The notes under the pieces were generated by a model. That model was not told where the DNA came from. It saw only the letters and a program-made list of their open reading frames with translations, and searched no databases. The translations under genes were made by a program, and so were the position numbers. From Cladocopium goreaui (taxonomy: Eukaryota > Sar > Dinophyceae > Suessiales > Symbiodiniaceae), in NCBI GenBank assembly GCA_947184155.2, contig CAMXCT020006582.1, positions 263,001 to 327,000 of the forward strand: DNA of 64,000 nucleotides. Direction: 5' to 3'. Within the stretch, counting starts at the first letter, position 1; each line of letters starts with the position of its first letter. Of this stretch, positions 31,601-43,439 are shown piece after piece.

Positions 31601-34600
31601 GGGCCAAGGTGGATGCTGGCGGTGCCTCGGAAGACCGGGGGCCTAGGGTAAACGAATGGTCATAGAATTGGTTACCCTCTGGTTATGTCAAAATAGCTAT
31701 TGAAAATACCCCATGTATAGTTGATTTACCTATTCAAAATGGTGATTTTCTATAGTTATGTTAGGTTACCAGAGGTTAAGAAAGAATGGTTTCTATTTAC
31801 ATACATCTAAAATATAACTGGTACATATTTTGGTAAATATTGGTTAATGTGTTGGCATAATTATTCCCAATATAATAAGAGAATGGCCATATGACTATAT
31901 GACTAGTGAATAGCTAGTGGTGAATACTCAATACTGGTTATATACCTGGTGAATAATGGTGTATACTGGTTATTAACACCATTGATGTATATTCATAACA
32001 TATTTGTGTACCCTATATTTGAGTTAAATAATGGTGTACCCTATATTTGTGTACCCTATTAGCAATAATGGTTATGAATTGCTAATAGGGTACACTAAAA
32101 TATACCAGGAATGTGGATTTTTCCCATGGGAAAAGCCTAGGAAAATGATCTATGAGTTGTCTTTAAAAGAAAACAGATAGAAGTGACAAAAAAAAAACAA
32201 GTAGAAAGTGAACATGGATTTTCCATGATGTTACATCTCTCTTTCTACGTTTCTTGGGCCATGCTGGTGGGTTTTGGCAGAAACGATGGACGGGGTGTCA
32301 AGGGTAGTTTTTTGCTCCTTTCTTTTGTTTGGTTTTACTTTTTGGGCTGTTGAGTATTGGAGTATTCATTGCCAAATTTATTGCTTGGATGAGCCTCCTT
32401 AAACATCGAGGGGTAGGGACGGCTTTTCTGTTGCAGAATCTTCAAACATTTTGATGATTTCACAAACTAATTTTTGGGAACAGCAATTGGGGCAAGGAGG
32501 TGCCATAGGAGGATTTGGGGTGCTGATAGGAGGAGTGCAGTCCATGCCTTTTCTGACGGCAAAAAAGATCAGTTTACCATAGGTGGGGGAGCAGGTGACC
32601 AACCATTCGAAATCCCCCAAAATCAGTTGAAGTGAAGCTATACAGTGGAACGCGCCCATGGTTATCCCTTTTTTGTAAAGAATCATCGAAAGGATGCCCA
32701 GATGCTCCATGTACCACCCAAATTCACCCCAGTTCTATAGCTAAATAGTCAATCCATGGAGCATTCACAACATTGAATTTCCATCAGCATTTCCCCAAGT
32801 CTTAAAACCATGAAGTTTCCCAAGTTCCCGTGGTTTCAGCTTGTTGAAAAACCATTAGCGGGTTGAAAAACTCTTTGCAGTCGGATGAAACAGTTGGTTT
32901 TTCATGGTTTTCCTCTTCATAAATTTCAGGTTTATGTTTCTCCATCTATAGTTATTTCATCACCATAAAACTTGTTACTGATTCGCACTAACTTAGCATA
33001 AATTAACTGTAAATCCCCCATGTGTTCTTCTTCAAATCCTCATGTTCCTCCATTTTTGCAGGGTAAAACACCATTTTTCCAGGGTAAAACACCATTTTTC
33101 CAGGGTAAAACACCATTTTTCCACCATGTTTCCCGCCACAAGGCCACCCGCCCTTGGTCTACGCGGCCAAGGGCGACCAGCGCCACGTGGAGGTGCTGGA
33201 GCTGCTGCTGAAGTCCGGCGCCAACGCGGCAAGGAAGGACGAAGACGGCCACGTGGCGATGTTTCGAAGTGGAAGGAATTACATCATCTGAATATATGGT
33301 ACATCTGATACTGTACCTTAGAATATATTATATACCATGTATTACCATTGTGACTATCCATATGTATCTGTATATGTGTTTATATATTTTGTTTTTATTA
33401 GTGTTGTTCTTCCTATTATTATCGACATTTATCCCCATTCTGATCAGAAAGAATGGGATATTGATATTAATCTGGATATTATCAATGAATATCAATGACA
33501 TATATATATATACCCTCTAGTAAACTAACATAGCGAACTGGAAAATCACCATCTTTAAGTTCGGTAAATCAACTATTTCTATGGGCCATTTTCAATAGAT
33601 ATGTTAACTTACCATAGGGTAAATATATATGGTACATCTGATACCTTAGAATATAATATTACCATTCTATTTGAATATATTACCATATATTATATATTAC
33701 CATTCATCTAAATCTGGTAGGTGGTTTGGAACATGAATTTTATTTTCCCATATATTGGGAAGAATCATCCCAACTGACTTTCATATTTTTCAGAGGGGTA
33801 GGTCAACCACCAACCACAAATATACGGTACATCTCCTCTATTTGTTACCTTAGAATATATTACCATATATCACCATTCTATGTATCAAATATATGGTAAC
33901 ATAGAATATCTAAATAGAATGGTAATATATGGTAATATATGGTAATATATGGTAATATATGGTAATATATGGTAATATATGGTAATATATGGTAATATAT
34001 GGTAATATATGGTAATATATGGTAATATATGATTATCATGATTGTACTTAAATGATTATGGTATATAAACAAAATGATCATAACTATGGCGGTAACCAAT
34101 ATGTTAACATATTATGGTAATCCAACAATCACTACCATAAATCCAAGCTGCATTCATTATTACGATTAGATTAATGAATGATTTACCATAATCACTAGCA
34201 ATGAATATATTAGATCAATGGATATCAGATATCTGAACGGTAGATATTCATAATGAAAAAATCTTACTGCTGCTAAACGTAGGGAATGGGGGAATGGGAT
34301 GATTGTTAATAGTTATCAGGTTATCACAGGTCATTCCCCCTCTACGTTTCGCACCAGCAAGTGTTTGGCTGCAGATATCAACATGTTTTTGTTTTTTTGG
34401 CTGAGAAATGGTCCAACATCATTGTTTACGGTTTTTGCTGATAGGTGGAGGTATCATTGAAATTTACAAAAAAAGTTGGATCATGGATATGTTTATTGGC
34501 TGATAGTTGGATATATTGACAATCATTGACATATATTGACAACTCTAACTTGTAACTGACATAATGTCCAGAAGTGATCATGACATTTGACAGAAATGGC

Positions 34601-36774
34601 TTTCGTTGAATGGGGGACCCCTGCAAAAACTAATCAATTTCCCAGAAAATTCGCAATACCTATGATGTTAGGGTCCCCCATTCTATAGGGATCCCCCCAT
34701 TTGATGATTTGATTCGTGTTTGATGCGAACCCCCCAGATATCATGCATTTGTGGGGGATTTTCCATGAAATAACCATAAATAACCCATCCAGCTATGGTG
34801 GATCACTGGAAACCTAGGCGACACAGCGCTGCATCACGCTGCGGGTTGGAGCGGCAACACCGAAGTGGTCGCGAAGCTGATCGCTGCAGGAGCCAAGGCG
34901 GACGCCTGCGACCGAGAAGGCCGAAGATCTTGGCGGTGCAGTTTTCCGAAACTGGGGAGATCCGAACATGGATGGTTTCTGAATGTTTATTTCATGGAAA
35001 ATCCGATTAGAATGGATGATTTTGGGGGGTAGCCCCATGGATAGGAAACCTCTGTATCGGGATTGGCCCTAAAACAGCATAAACATAACTCCAGCAGGGT
35101 AGTGAATATGGTAAATCAAGTATAATCAATAGTTGTAACTGTTAAAACATGTTAAAGACGTTTTTGGTGCAGACCTATCAGCTTCCATAAATCTGGGTGG
35201 ATTTCAGCCAGACCCATTTTCAGGGTACCAGGCGCCAGATCCAGTTCCGGGATCCAGTCGCCGCACGGGTGAGGCAACACGGTGCTGCATATTGCAGCAC
35301 TGAAAGGCCATGCGGCCATGGTCGAGCAGCTAATTTCTGCTGGGGCCAAGGTGAACGCACACAACAGGGAGGGTGCCTTGGAGGACGAGGTTTGAACATG
35401 GTGAACACCAAAGATGGCAAGTCGACGGAAAAATGATGGTTTCAATGGTTTTCGAGAATTTTAAGGTGCATGAAATGAGGCTTTCCCTTGTTTTTCCGAA
35501 GATTTTTAGAGAACCCCCATGGTCCTGTCGTTTTTTTTGGGCCTGTTTTGTGCTGTGAAACAGCCACGGCCCCGAGGCAACACGCCGCTACATGAGGCGG
35601 CCAAGGACGGCCATGAGGCCACGGTGAAAGAGCTCATCGCTGCCGGGGCCAAGCTGGACGCTGCGAACAAAAAAGGCACAGCGGAGAACGGGGCGGTGTG
35701 AACGGCGGTTTCAACGGCGGTTTTGTGGGAAACCCTGCAAGGTGGTGCCCCAGTGAGCTAAATCGTTAAGGTGGTGCGTTTATAACTCCAATTTCACTAT
35801 ATTCTTGATTAGGTAGATATAATTATATCTATACTATTCCTATGGTTTTTGTTAACCAACGTTCACATCACTGGGGCACCACCATAGGTGCCGGCAACGA
35901 TTCATGACTGGAGATCCCCCGGTGTCTTCGGGGAAACATGGCGAAAAAGTGAGGAAATCCCCAAAGGAAATGGAGGTTTCCATGGGGTTTCAATCATCGA
36001 AGTTTTCATGGGGATTTTTTCGGGATTCCCCACTTTAATTAATTGGTATATTACTCCCTATTTGATCCTGTTTGAACAATATCTCATCTCATTCCCATTT
36101 CTATTCTTTATGATTTTCGCGTTTTGGGGAATATTTTGGGAAGATATAGCCATTGGGGATAGTCTATAAGTATTGGGGATACCATCGACATCCAATTGGG
36201 GAAACATTGTCTTGGATATCATGGGATTTCTGTTTGCACGATTCAACCAAGCACTTCTGGCGGTATAGCATTTCCGGGATGCATTGCGGATCTCCGTTTC
36301 GGATGGTATTTGAAGGCCGATACCATGATGAGGACGTGATTGGAAGCATACTGGAAGCCAATCAAATTAAGTTTTTAGGGATGCCCATTGGAAAGATAAT
36401 CATTGGGGAGATCTAAGCCTCATGAATTCATGAGCCTCATGAATATATTGGGATATCGTTTGCAATGTGAAATTCAACCCACAAACACATCTCCAAGGCA
36501 TTGGGGGTTTTAGCTTTCCATTTTGACCAGTTTTAACTGTGGACTGCTGTGCCATCTAACATCATATATCAGAATAATTAACTATATTTAATCAATTAAT
36601 ACATAATATATATATATATACACAGTATATATATTATAATCCATTCATGGGGGATATTCCAAAAAAAACTTGGTCACCGGTTATGACCCACTGGGATGCA
36701 AGGCTTAAAGCCTTACGACGTGGCAAAGAAAGGCGGCCGCTACGCCGTGATGGCCCTCTTGAAAGAGTCCCTTG
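25577..36774 (+). CDS. Ankyrin-repeat protein gene, 13 exons
   Basis: Thirteen plus-strand exons join in one frame: 25577-25638, 25751-25853, 26324-26428, 26498-26602, 27390-27488, 28279-28377, 30447-30551, 31532-31621, 33143-33247, 34818-34919, 35274-35372, 35577-35675 and 36703-36774. From the third on, each exon is a single ankyrin repeat of 90-105 nt (the last 72), phase 1 at both ends. Donors are GC in eight and GT in five; twelve of thirteen acceptors are AG|G. Ankyrin repeats bind proteins, so the product is a scaffold or targeting module. Repeats fall into two types, ending LLKSGAS (exons 3, 4, 5, 7, 9) or L(I/L)(A/S)AGAK (exons 6, 8, 10, 11, 12), pointing to exon duplication. The last exon ends in phase 1, so the gene continues. 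It may be the N-terminal part of the phosphatase gene that starts near 51-55 kb. Confidence 0.82.
25751..25853 (+). CDS. ANK gene exon 2
   Basis: Encodes [17 protein letters not shown] and LGALEHLGT. Phase 0 to 1 links exons 1 and 3 exactly. Acceptor GGCAG|A (not followed by G), donor G|GTAAGG. Not a clear ankyrin repeat; acts as a linker. Confidence 0.65.
26324..26428 (+). CDS. ANK exon 3
   Basis: [19 protein letters not shown] plus [15 protein letters not shown]: a full repeat of 105 nt. Acceptor CTAG|G, GC donor. Confidence 0.88.
26498..26602 (+). CDS. ANK exon 4
   Basis: [19 protein letters not shown] plus [15 protein letters not shown]: 105 nt. The intron before it is only 69 nt. Acceptor CGAG|G, GC donor. 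Confidence 0.9.
27127..27316. repeat. 190-bp inverted repeat with ~55-bp arms
   Basis: The left arm starts TTGATACCAGGAAACTTTTT and the right arm ends AAAAAGTTTCCTGGTATCAA. Arms continue through 'ctataccatctc' and 'ggtttaaggg' with a few mismatches. It lies in the intron between ANK exons 4 and 5. A shorter relative sits at 48845-48960. Confidence 0.85.
27390..27488 (+). CDS. ANK exon 5
   Basis: [20 protein letters not shown] plus [12 protein letters not shown], 99 nt. The usual His of TxLH is Phe and the helix-start Gly-His is Asn-Val, so the repeat is somewhat degenerate. Acceptor CAAG|G, GC donor. Confidence 0.82.
27915..28025. repeat. Inverted-repeat element, family I
   Basis: TACCATCTGGTTATTTAACA at the left end pairs with TGTTAAATAACCAGATGGTA at the right end: a perfect 20-bp terminal palindrome. 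Confidence 0.9.
28027..28120. repeat. Inverted-repeat element, family V
   Basis: Starts CCCATAGGATCCATGTATGC and ends ATGGATCCGTCATGGG. Related copies lie at 47341-47460 and 57046-57141. Confidence 0.7.
28279..28377 (+). CDS. ANK exon 6
   Basis: [20 protein letters not shown] plus [12 protein letters not shown], 99 nt. Acceptor CGAG|G, GC donor. Confidence 0.88.
28380..30446. other. Intron 6 of the ANK gene
   Basis: AT-rich DNA dominated by irregular 'atggttaat/atggtcaaatg' words (28420-28910), a family I element (29996-30107) and a family II element (30195-30300). No exon seen. Confidence 0.55.
29996..30107. repeat. Inverted-repeat element, family I
   Basis: TACCTGGTAATTTAACATAG at the left end against TTAGTTTACCAGAGGGGTA at the right end. 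Diverged copy. Confidence 0.7.
30447..30551 (+). CDS. ANK exon 7
   Basis: [20 protein letters not shown] plus [14 protein letters not shown], 105 nt. Acceptor CGAG|G, GC donor. Confidence 0.88.
31532..31621 (+). CDS. ANK exon 8
   Basis: [20 protein letters not shown] plus AAGAKVDAG, 90 nt, the shortest full repeat. Acceptor TGAG|G, GT donor. Confidence 0.85.
31670..31778. repeat. Inverted-repeat element, family I
   Basis: TACCCTCTGGTTATGTCAAA at the left end against GTTATGTTAGGTTACCAGAG at the right end. Confidence 0.75.
33143..33247 (+). CDS. ANK exon 9
   Basis: [20 protein letters not shown] plus [14 protein letters not shown], 105 nt. One extra residue before HVEV. Acceptor CAAG|G, GC donor. 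Upstream, 'ttttccagggtaaaacacca' occurs about three times in tandem (33052-33118). Confidence 0.87.
33511..33617. repeat. Inverted-repeat element, family I
   Basis: TACCCTCTAGTAAACTAACA at the left end against TGTTAACTTACCATAGGGTA at the right end. Confidence 0.8.
33715..33821. repeat. Inverted-repeat element, family III (copy 2)
   Basis: Starts TGGTAGGTGGTTTGGAACAT and ends TCAACCACCAACCA. Same inner TTTTTCAGAGGGG as the other copies. Confidence 0.75.
33918..34032. repeat. 10-bp tandem array (GGTAATATAT)n
   Basis: About eleven near-perfect decamers in the intron before ANK exon 10. Confidence 0.95.
34818..34919 (+). CDS. ANK exon 10
   Basis: [20 protein letters not shown] plus [13 protein letters not shown], 102 nt. 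Acceptor CTAG|G, GC donor. A family II inverted-repeat element ends almost at the acceptor. Confidence 0.88.
35274..35372 (+). CDS. ANK exon 11
   Basis: [20 protein letters not shown] plus [12 protein letters not shown], 99 nt. Acceptor TGAG|G, GT donor. Confidence 0.9.
35577..35675 (+). CDS. ANK exon 12
   Basis: [20 protein letters not shown] plus [12 protein letters not shown], 99 nt, closest to the ankyrin consensus. Acceptor CGAG|G, GC donor. Confidence 0.92.
35735..35884. repeat. Inverted repeat with GGTGGTGCCCCAGTG ends
   Basis: GGTGGTGCCCCAGTG near the left end pairs with CACTGGGGCACCACC at the right end. Lies in the last ANK intron. Confidence 0.75.
36703..36774 (+). CDS. ANK exon 13 (C-terminal half repeat)
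   Basis: [20 protein letters not shown], then ESL; 72 nt, the usual degenerate last ankyrin repeat. Acceptor CAAG|G, donor G|GTACCA, phase 1 out. Confidence 0.85.
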
Positions 36775-36905
36775 GTACCACATCGGATGATCTGTGAAGT
36801 CAAGATCCACGCTTAGACGGAGATCAGTGGAATCTTATTACCTAATGCAGCCATACATTGAGCTTAGAATATCTTAGAATAACACATCAAATTTAATCAA
36901 TATAA

Positions 36906-37075
36906 CTATAATATATATATATAATATAATATAATATAATATGATATGATATGATATGATATGATACAATACAATACAATACAATACAATACAACATATA
37001 ATACAATACAATATGATATGATATAATATAATATAATAATATAATATAATATAATATGATATGATATATATGAAA
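36906..37075. repeat. AT-rich pentanucleotide array
   Basis: Runs of ATAAT, ATGAT and ATACA pentamers with gradual changes of motif along the array. Confidence 0.9.
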
Positions 37076-39158
37076 TTATATATATACACATACATACATA
37101 TTTCTAGTTCATATTCAATCTCATTCCGTGAAATCTGGGGACGCCAATTGCCTCAACGAATCCTTTCGACGCCATCGCAGGCCCGACAGGCCCAGCAGGC
37201 CCGACAGGCCCAGCAGGTCCGAGAGAGAGGAGATGCACAGAGGCCCCCGGGTCCTCCGAGGCGCCCGGGTCCCCACACCCCCCATGGATCCCGAGGATCC
37301 GCTCGGACTCCTCTAAAGTGAGGAGCGTTTCCGTTGCGGAAACAGATGGCTGCTGCTACTGGTGATCTGGTGATCTGGTGATGGGAGATGGAGACAGAAA
37401 ATTCTTGGTGGTTTGCGTTTCGCTCACAGTTTTGGATCATGAAAAACAGACTTAGAACAATGCAACATATCCCTGTTGACAGTGTGAAACTGGCTAGTTT
37501 AGTGAAGTTGTATGATTATAATACGTGATGCAGGGATACCTATTTAAAATAGCCACCAATATGATGGTATGTGTTTTTTCCCCATCGGGTCACCATTTTC
37601 CATGTTTAAAAGGGCCTCTTTTCTTAGTGGCAACTCCACTATTGAAGAAAAGACAGGTCTTCCCAATGGGACACTGCTCCACAAACTCGACGTTGCCATC
37701 AGTCTGACCGGAATTACAGATTTTGTAATCTCTTGAGAGTTTCTTTTTGGGTAGGATGTTAAATTATGCTTTGAACTTATAACTTACAATAATTTCCATA
37801 TTCAATTTTAGTGGTTGTCACCTTCAATTTTCTGTTGATTAAATCATGCCACTTTTGGCGACCTCCCCCCAGTGAGTAGCCGGGTTTTGGCTTTCCAAGC
37901 TTTCCAAGAGTTGCTAAAGATTATATTTGTTGATTTATTCAAATGGGAAAATTATACTTGGGGAATCTATCAGGAATACTTTTTTTTGGAGGCTACTAAG
38001 CATTCAACACATCATTCAGCCACCTGAACTTTTGATATTTTGCACTTGTGTCAGGACCCCAATTTGAATAAGAACCCTGAGAATTGCAGGAGGGATCTGA
38101 ACCGTACACATACTATGCATATATATATACACATACTATGCATATATATATATACATATATATATACATATTATATATATATATATCACCAAAGTGGACA
38201 TCGCCCACCCACCCGCCATCACCCCTTTTGACTCCGCCCTATCACCTGTCCTTAGCCGCCGCCGTGGCGCCTCTTTTGGCTCGAGCAGCGGCTACGGAGC
38301 GCATGGGACCATCATTTCAACGTCTCCAAAGTCTGGTTATATGGATATGATATGGAAATTAGACACAACAGAATGATACTGTTTTTTTATGGATATAATC
38401 TGGTATTTATCACATGATCATATGATATGGACAATATGTTGGATATATATATATGACATATATATATATTATATATGACATATTGGATGCAATCATCATC
38501 ATATCAAAATATCAATATGTTTAATGGTATGGGCCTCTTCAATCCATGTTCATCAAAAGAACAAATCACTATCAGATTGTGATGAAAATCAGCATCAACT
38601 AAAACATTCGGTTTTGATGTGCGCTTGCCATGAAGAAACAACTACCAAGACTAATATAATATTATAATATATATAATATATATATATATATTGTATTTAT
38701 ATCTGAATGAATTTGTGGAACCTAAGAAGCAAACTCTCAAACATTTTCTTCATACTGGTTTTCACTTTTTATGAATTTGGTGGATTTTCCACGACAATTT
38801 CATGTTTGGTTGTCGTGAATGATCAGTGGCTGAGATCGATCGCAGCCTCCATGTAGGCATCTGAGCTGGCGCCATGTGGGCGGCGTCCGTTCGTCCCTTG
38901 GTTCGCTATGGAAGCCATGGACCATTTAGTTCGATGATGTTCGTTGATTTACTTATTGAACATTTTTGCAAAATAGTGATTTTCCATAGTAAACTGTTAG
39001 TTTACCAGAGGGTAAGGTGGTGATTTTCCAGTTCGCTATGTTACCAAATAACCATCATCCATCATCAAATTTTAGCTGATTTTAATGGGATTTTAGTGGA
39101 GTCTAATGGTTGTGAATGGGGCTTTAAGCAACAAGAATGGGGATATGAATGGATGTTG

Positions 39159-39265
39159 TGCCCTCTGGTAAACTAACATAGCTATGGTATAAATGGAAGA
39201 TGTAGTTCGTTGACCTATGAAGATGGTGAGTTTCCATAGTAAACTGTTAGTTTCCCAAAGGGTAG
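39159..39265. repeat. Inverted-repeat element, family I
   Basis: TGCCCTCTGGTAAACTAACA at the left end against GTTAGTTTCCCAAAGGGTA at the right end. A partial copy precedes it at 38905-39015. Confidence 0.75.
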
Positions 39266-39389
39266 GAGACTGACAAACCAACGGATTTTGTGGTCGAGTT
39301 TCACAGAACCTTCACCAAAGTGATCCACAGTGGGAAACCAACAGCTTGTTTCGACAGGGCTTGGCACATCTCCAGATGTTTGTAAGGGA

Positions 39390-39493
39390 TACCCTCTGGT
39401 AAACTAACATAGCTATTGAAAATGGCCATTTATAGTGGATTTACCCATTGAAAATTGTGATTTTCCATAGTTATGTTAGTTTACCAGAGGGTA
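39390..39493. repeat. Inverted-repeat element, family I (best copy, 104 bp)
   Basis: TACCCTCTGGTAAACTAACA pairs perfectly with TGTTAGTTTACCAGAGGGTA at the other end. The interior is also largely self-complementary (TTGAAAAT/ATTTTC). The outermost TA on each side may be the target duplication. Confidence 0.92.
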
Positions 39494-40609
39494 CCAACCC
39501 CTGTTTGAGATACTGTATCATCAAAGATAGTGGAACTGTCCCCGAGCCACGATGCTTTGGGGTGATCATCCCTGATCATGGATCGGCGATCGGTTTCCAA
39601 CATGAGTTTGACCATGAAACATGGCGATTCACTGGAAGTTTACCTAATGTGAGTTAAGAATTTCAGAATAGTAAACCACCCATATTTTCATGGTTTCTAC
39701 AAACCGTTTATGGTAAAATTGGGCATGGTTTAATCTGTTTTTTTTTACCAACATTATTATACTGAATTATCAACTTAATTATCTATTTTCATTTTTTTCA
39801 ACTGGAAGCTTTGGGACAGCTTTGGCCGCCAGCTTGTTCGAAAACATGGGGCTGGCCCCTGGTTCACACTTAGTTGGTGAGTCTCTCTACGTCATATCCT
39901 GATCCTAATTCCTATCACATGGGACTGGGTCTATACCTACCAGACCTTGTTTAGTTGGATGACCAGCCTGGCTGACCAGCTATTCTGGTGTTCACCAGGA
40001 TACCAGGTTTTGATGTTTCAGAAATCTTAGACTTTGGTGCCAAGATTTTGATCGTAAACCATCCCCACACCATGGTTTTATGGTATTTTTATCATCCCCA
40101 GGTAGATGTGGCCATGGCATTGGGTCCCACATCAAGATTTTGAAAAAATCTGGCCAGTACCAGGTGGCTGCCCATGTTTGTTTTATGGCCATGGTTAGGT
40201 CACCTCTCATGAGTAGTTTTAGTAGCTCTAGTGCAAGGAACATCAGGGATTGGTACCTAAAAACCGGGGGATTTGGCCATATTGAGTGGGGAAAATGATC
40301 ACTCTTGGACAAATCCATCAACGAGCTGCTGTGCACTTTGATTACTAACTCCTTTCCTGCAACTTTGAGCAGCGAAAATACGAGAAATTCCATGAAATTC
40401 TGTGACTATTTCAATGAATATACAGGAAAGTTAGCATTGATTACTCCATTGACATTAAAATGTGGAAAACTTGTGGAAAACTCACGAAAGCTGCGAATCC
40501 TTTTTCGATCTCAGGACAGCTTCAGAGAGGTAGTGATTTGTGGAGGTGCCTTTTTTTCCGGTTCCCACTGGTTGATGAATGGAAGATTCCCTTCATTGAA
40601 AAACCAATC

Positions 40610-40733
40610 TGGTTGGTGGTTTCAAACATGACTGGATTATTTTCCATAATTTTTTTGGGATGTCATCCTTCCCATTGACCAACTCCATCATTTTTCAGAG
40701 GGGTTAAAACATGTTAAAACCACCAACCAGCAA
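40610..40733. repeat. Inverted-repeat element, family III (copy 3)
   Basis: TCTGGTTGGTGGTTTCAAAC at the left end against AAACCACCAACCAG at the right end; TTTTTCAGAGGGG near the right side. Confidence 0.75.
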
Positions 40734-42794
40734 TAGGTAGGTAGACGATGGTAGATTATGGGAATAACTGACCAAACCGGCCCCTCTATTTTTCCTAAAC
40801 GGCCGATATTTTTATTGGAAGATTTTTGGAGTTTTCACATTCGAGCAATATATATGGGAAGATTCCTGAGATTTCACTGGGACTTACATTTTTCCATATT
40901 TTTCCATGGTTGAGTAGAGTTGATTTTTTTCACCTGACGCTTGTTGGCTTACGAAAATGGCCCAGACTGGTGAACACCGGGAGATTTTGTCAATGCCGTA
41001 GCTGAAAGGTGAGCAAAGGATAGCAAAGGAACTGGATGGATTCCCAGCCATCTCGTGATTGTAGATTCTTAGATGGTACAACTGCATGGTTGTTTTTCTG
41101 ACTTGTAATGAGGTGATTCCCCAAAAAAGTGCCAAATCAACTGTGGATTCGCACTTAAAAATGGGTGATAACGCCAATAAAATCCCCCTTGTGTTGGGTG
41201 ACATTTCCATTTTTATCAATCCTAACTGCACCTAGTGACACTTTCAATTCTTTGTTGCTTTTCCTATGTTGGTGACATGTCCATATTCACGCGGCACATC
41301 GATACCAGATCTTGATAAAATATCCCTGGAAAACCAACATGTTTTCGTTTCGCGGAATATCATCATGTTTTTTTCCTGTCGTAACTTTGAAACATCTGCA
41401 TTTGAAGTTAGATCTCCATCATTGTACTGGCCAAATCCCATTCTTACTGGTTGAATCTTAATTTGCCATGGTGACACCTCAATTCGTGGTGTTTCTTTCA
41501 TGTTCTTTCCATCTTTCCTGGTCAACACATTTTAGACTCACGAACTTTTCCATTGGCAAAGTTTCACTTCTTACTGGTCAAGCATGATTCTTAGCAGTCA
41601 TGAAATCGCCATGACCAAAATATCTCCAGTTTCCCTCAGGGCCGTTGCCCTCCGCCGCTGCAATGTGCGCGGAACGTGTTGGTGGCCCTAGAGATTCGTA
41701 GAGGTGTCACCATCAAGAAAATGGGGTGGTCCCTGTAGTCATCCCCTGAAAGGGGGATATTGCATAGCCAATTCAAAATATGACGTATTCATACATATAT
41801 ATACTCATTTTTTCAGGAGACCCAATTCATGATTGTAGAACCAATTCAATTGGCCATTTTTTTTTTGCGGGATATTTAATCTTCGTGGGAAGGGATCAAG
41901 AAGTTACGGATGGGTGTTTTGCTACTATGGAGAACAAATATATGGATGAATAGCACCTGGTATCACCTGATGGGCTTCTAATTTTGTAGAACTGACATTT
42001 TTTCACGAGAATGACAAATCTCACTGCCAAACATGTGTGTTTACTGCCAAGGATCGTGTTTTTCCGGTCAAACATTGAAAATTTACCACAACGGACTCCC
42101 ACAAATGGGGTTGGAAACAAAATTTTTGTTTGAGTCCTCGTGTTGTTGGCTGTTTTCCGAATGAGCATGTTCCGGTTTAAACATAAACATGCAATTCTGG
42201 GTATGTAGCCATAGGCTATTTCACTAACAGGGCACATCCACAACTTGGCCGATCCTCTCAACTCACGAGTTGAGCCTTGATCTGTTTTTGGATCCAAAAT
42301 CATCCCCTGTGCAGAATCAAGTGGTTGAAACAACATAGCTATAGCGATGGGACCCGTCATCGGGTCATCGGATGTCATCGGGTCATCCCCACTTGGCATC
42401 AGCGTCCCAAGGTGCTCCGCTACACATCTTACAGAGAGGACCGGATGGGGCTGGGCCCTGGCAGATCATGGGAGATGACGATGAATCACCGCCTGGAAGG
42501 GTCGTTCTGAAAGTCACGTGGTTGGCGAAGCGTTTTTCTATAACGAAAATATCCACAATGACTATATAGCTGGTAAACATAAAACTTAGAAATCCTGCAA
42601 ATTGAAATATATAACTATAGACATCTATAGACTATAGGTTATATAATTCTTCAGTTTTTTCCCTAGGAATTCTAGGATTTCTGAGGTTTGAGGTTTGGCA
42701 AGGTACGGACTCCGACTGGCACCAGGTCGGGCCGTGTCAACGGCATACCAATCAATGGAGGAGGTGGGCCCGGCTCGGCTCTGTTTGAATTGGG

Positions 42795-42900
42795 GTATGA
42801 TAACCCACAGTTATGGCCATTTATCAGCTATAAGTACTAAGAAAACCCATAGAAATAACCAGTTAGAACTGGTAAATGGCCATAACTGCATAAATTGGGT
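42795..42900. repeat. Inverted repeat around AGTTATGGCCATTTA
   Basis: CCCACAGTTATGGCCATTTA pairs imperfectly with TAAATGGCCATAACTGCATA; the middle (CAGCTATAAGTAC...AACCAGTT) is unpaired. Confidence 0.7.
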
Positions 42901-43439
42901 ATTCTTTGAACATTTCTGATACTGATACTACCCAATTTCTATTGGCGGTTTTTGGAGATCCCTTTGATGATTGGGTCTGAAATTCACCGAGATGGCGTGC
43001 TTTTCTTCACCGAAGCACGTCTGAGTGTGGACTGGAAAATGATGGGTTACCCATCTCAATGGCAATTTGTTAGGACACCATATTAGGAATAATGCCAAGT
43101 ACTAGTACTCATCGATAATCATGGTATACCTGGTATAGCTATTTCAGAAGAATACCCATTAATAATATTTAATTATCAGTTAATAAGGAGCTGATTTTAC
43201 CATCTTTTCCGACCAAAACGATCAACGTTTCCAGCGATGGATTTGACCAATCACCACCTCAGGGGACTAGGGGACTCAGTCGCCACGTCGGATGGGGATT
43301 GGTTGGGCGGAGGAAAAAACGAAAAAAAAACTCAGCAAAACGGTGTTTTGTTTAATGCTTGAATTAATGCCTTAATATGCCTTAATATGCCTTAATCAAA
43401 GGAAGTTTAGGGGGAGAAACTTCCGTGTTACGGACTTTT

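Noticed and set aside
33918-34032. CRISPR-like array
   Set aside because: Units are contiguous decamers with no spacers; the genome is eukaryotic.
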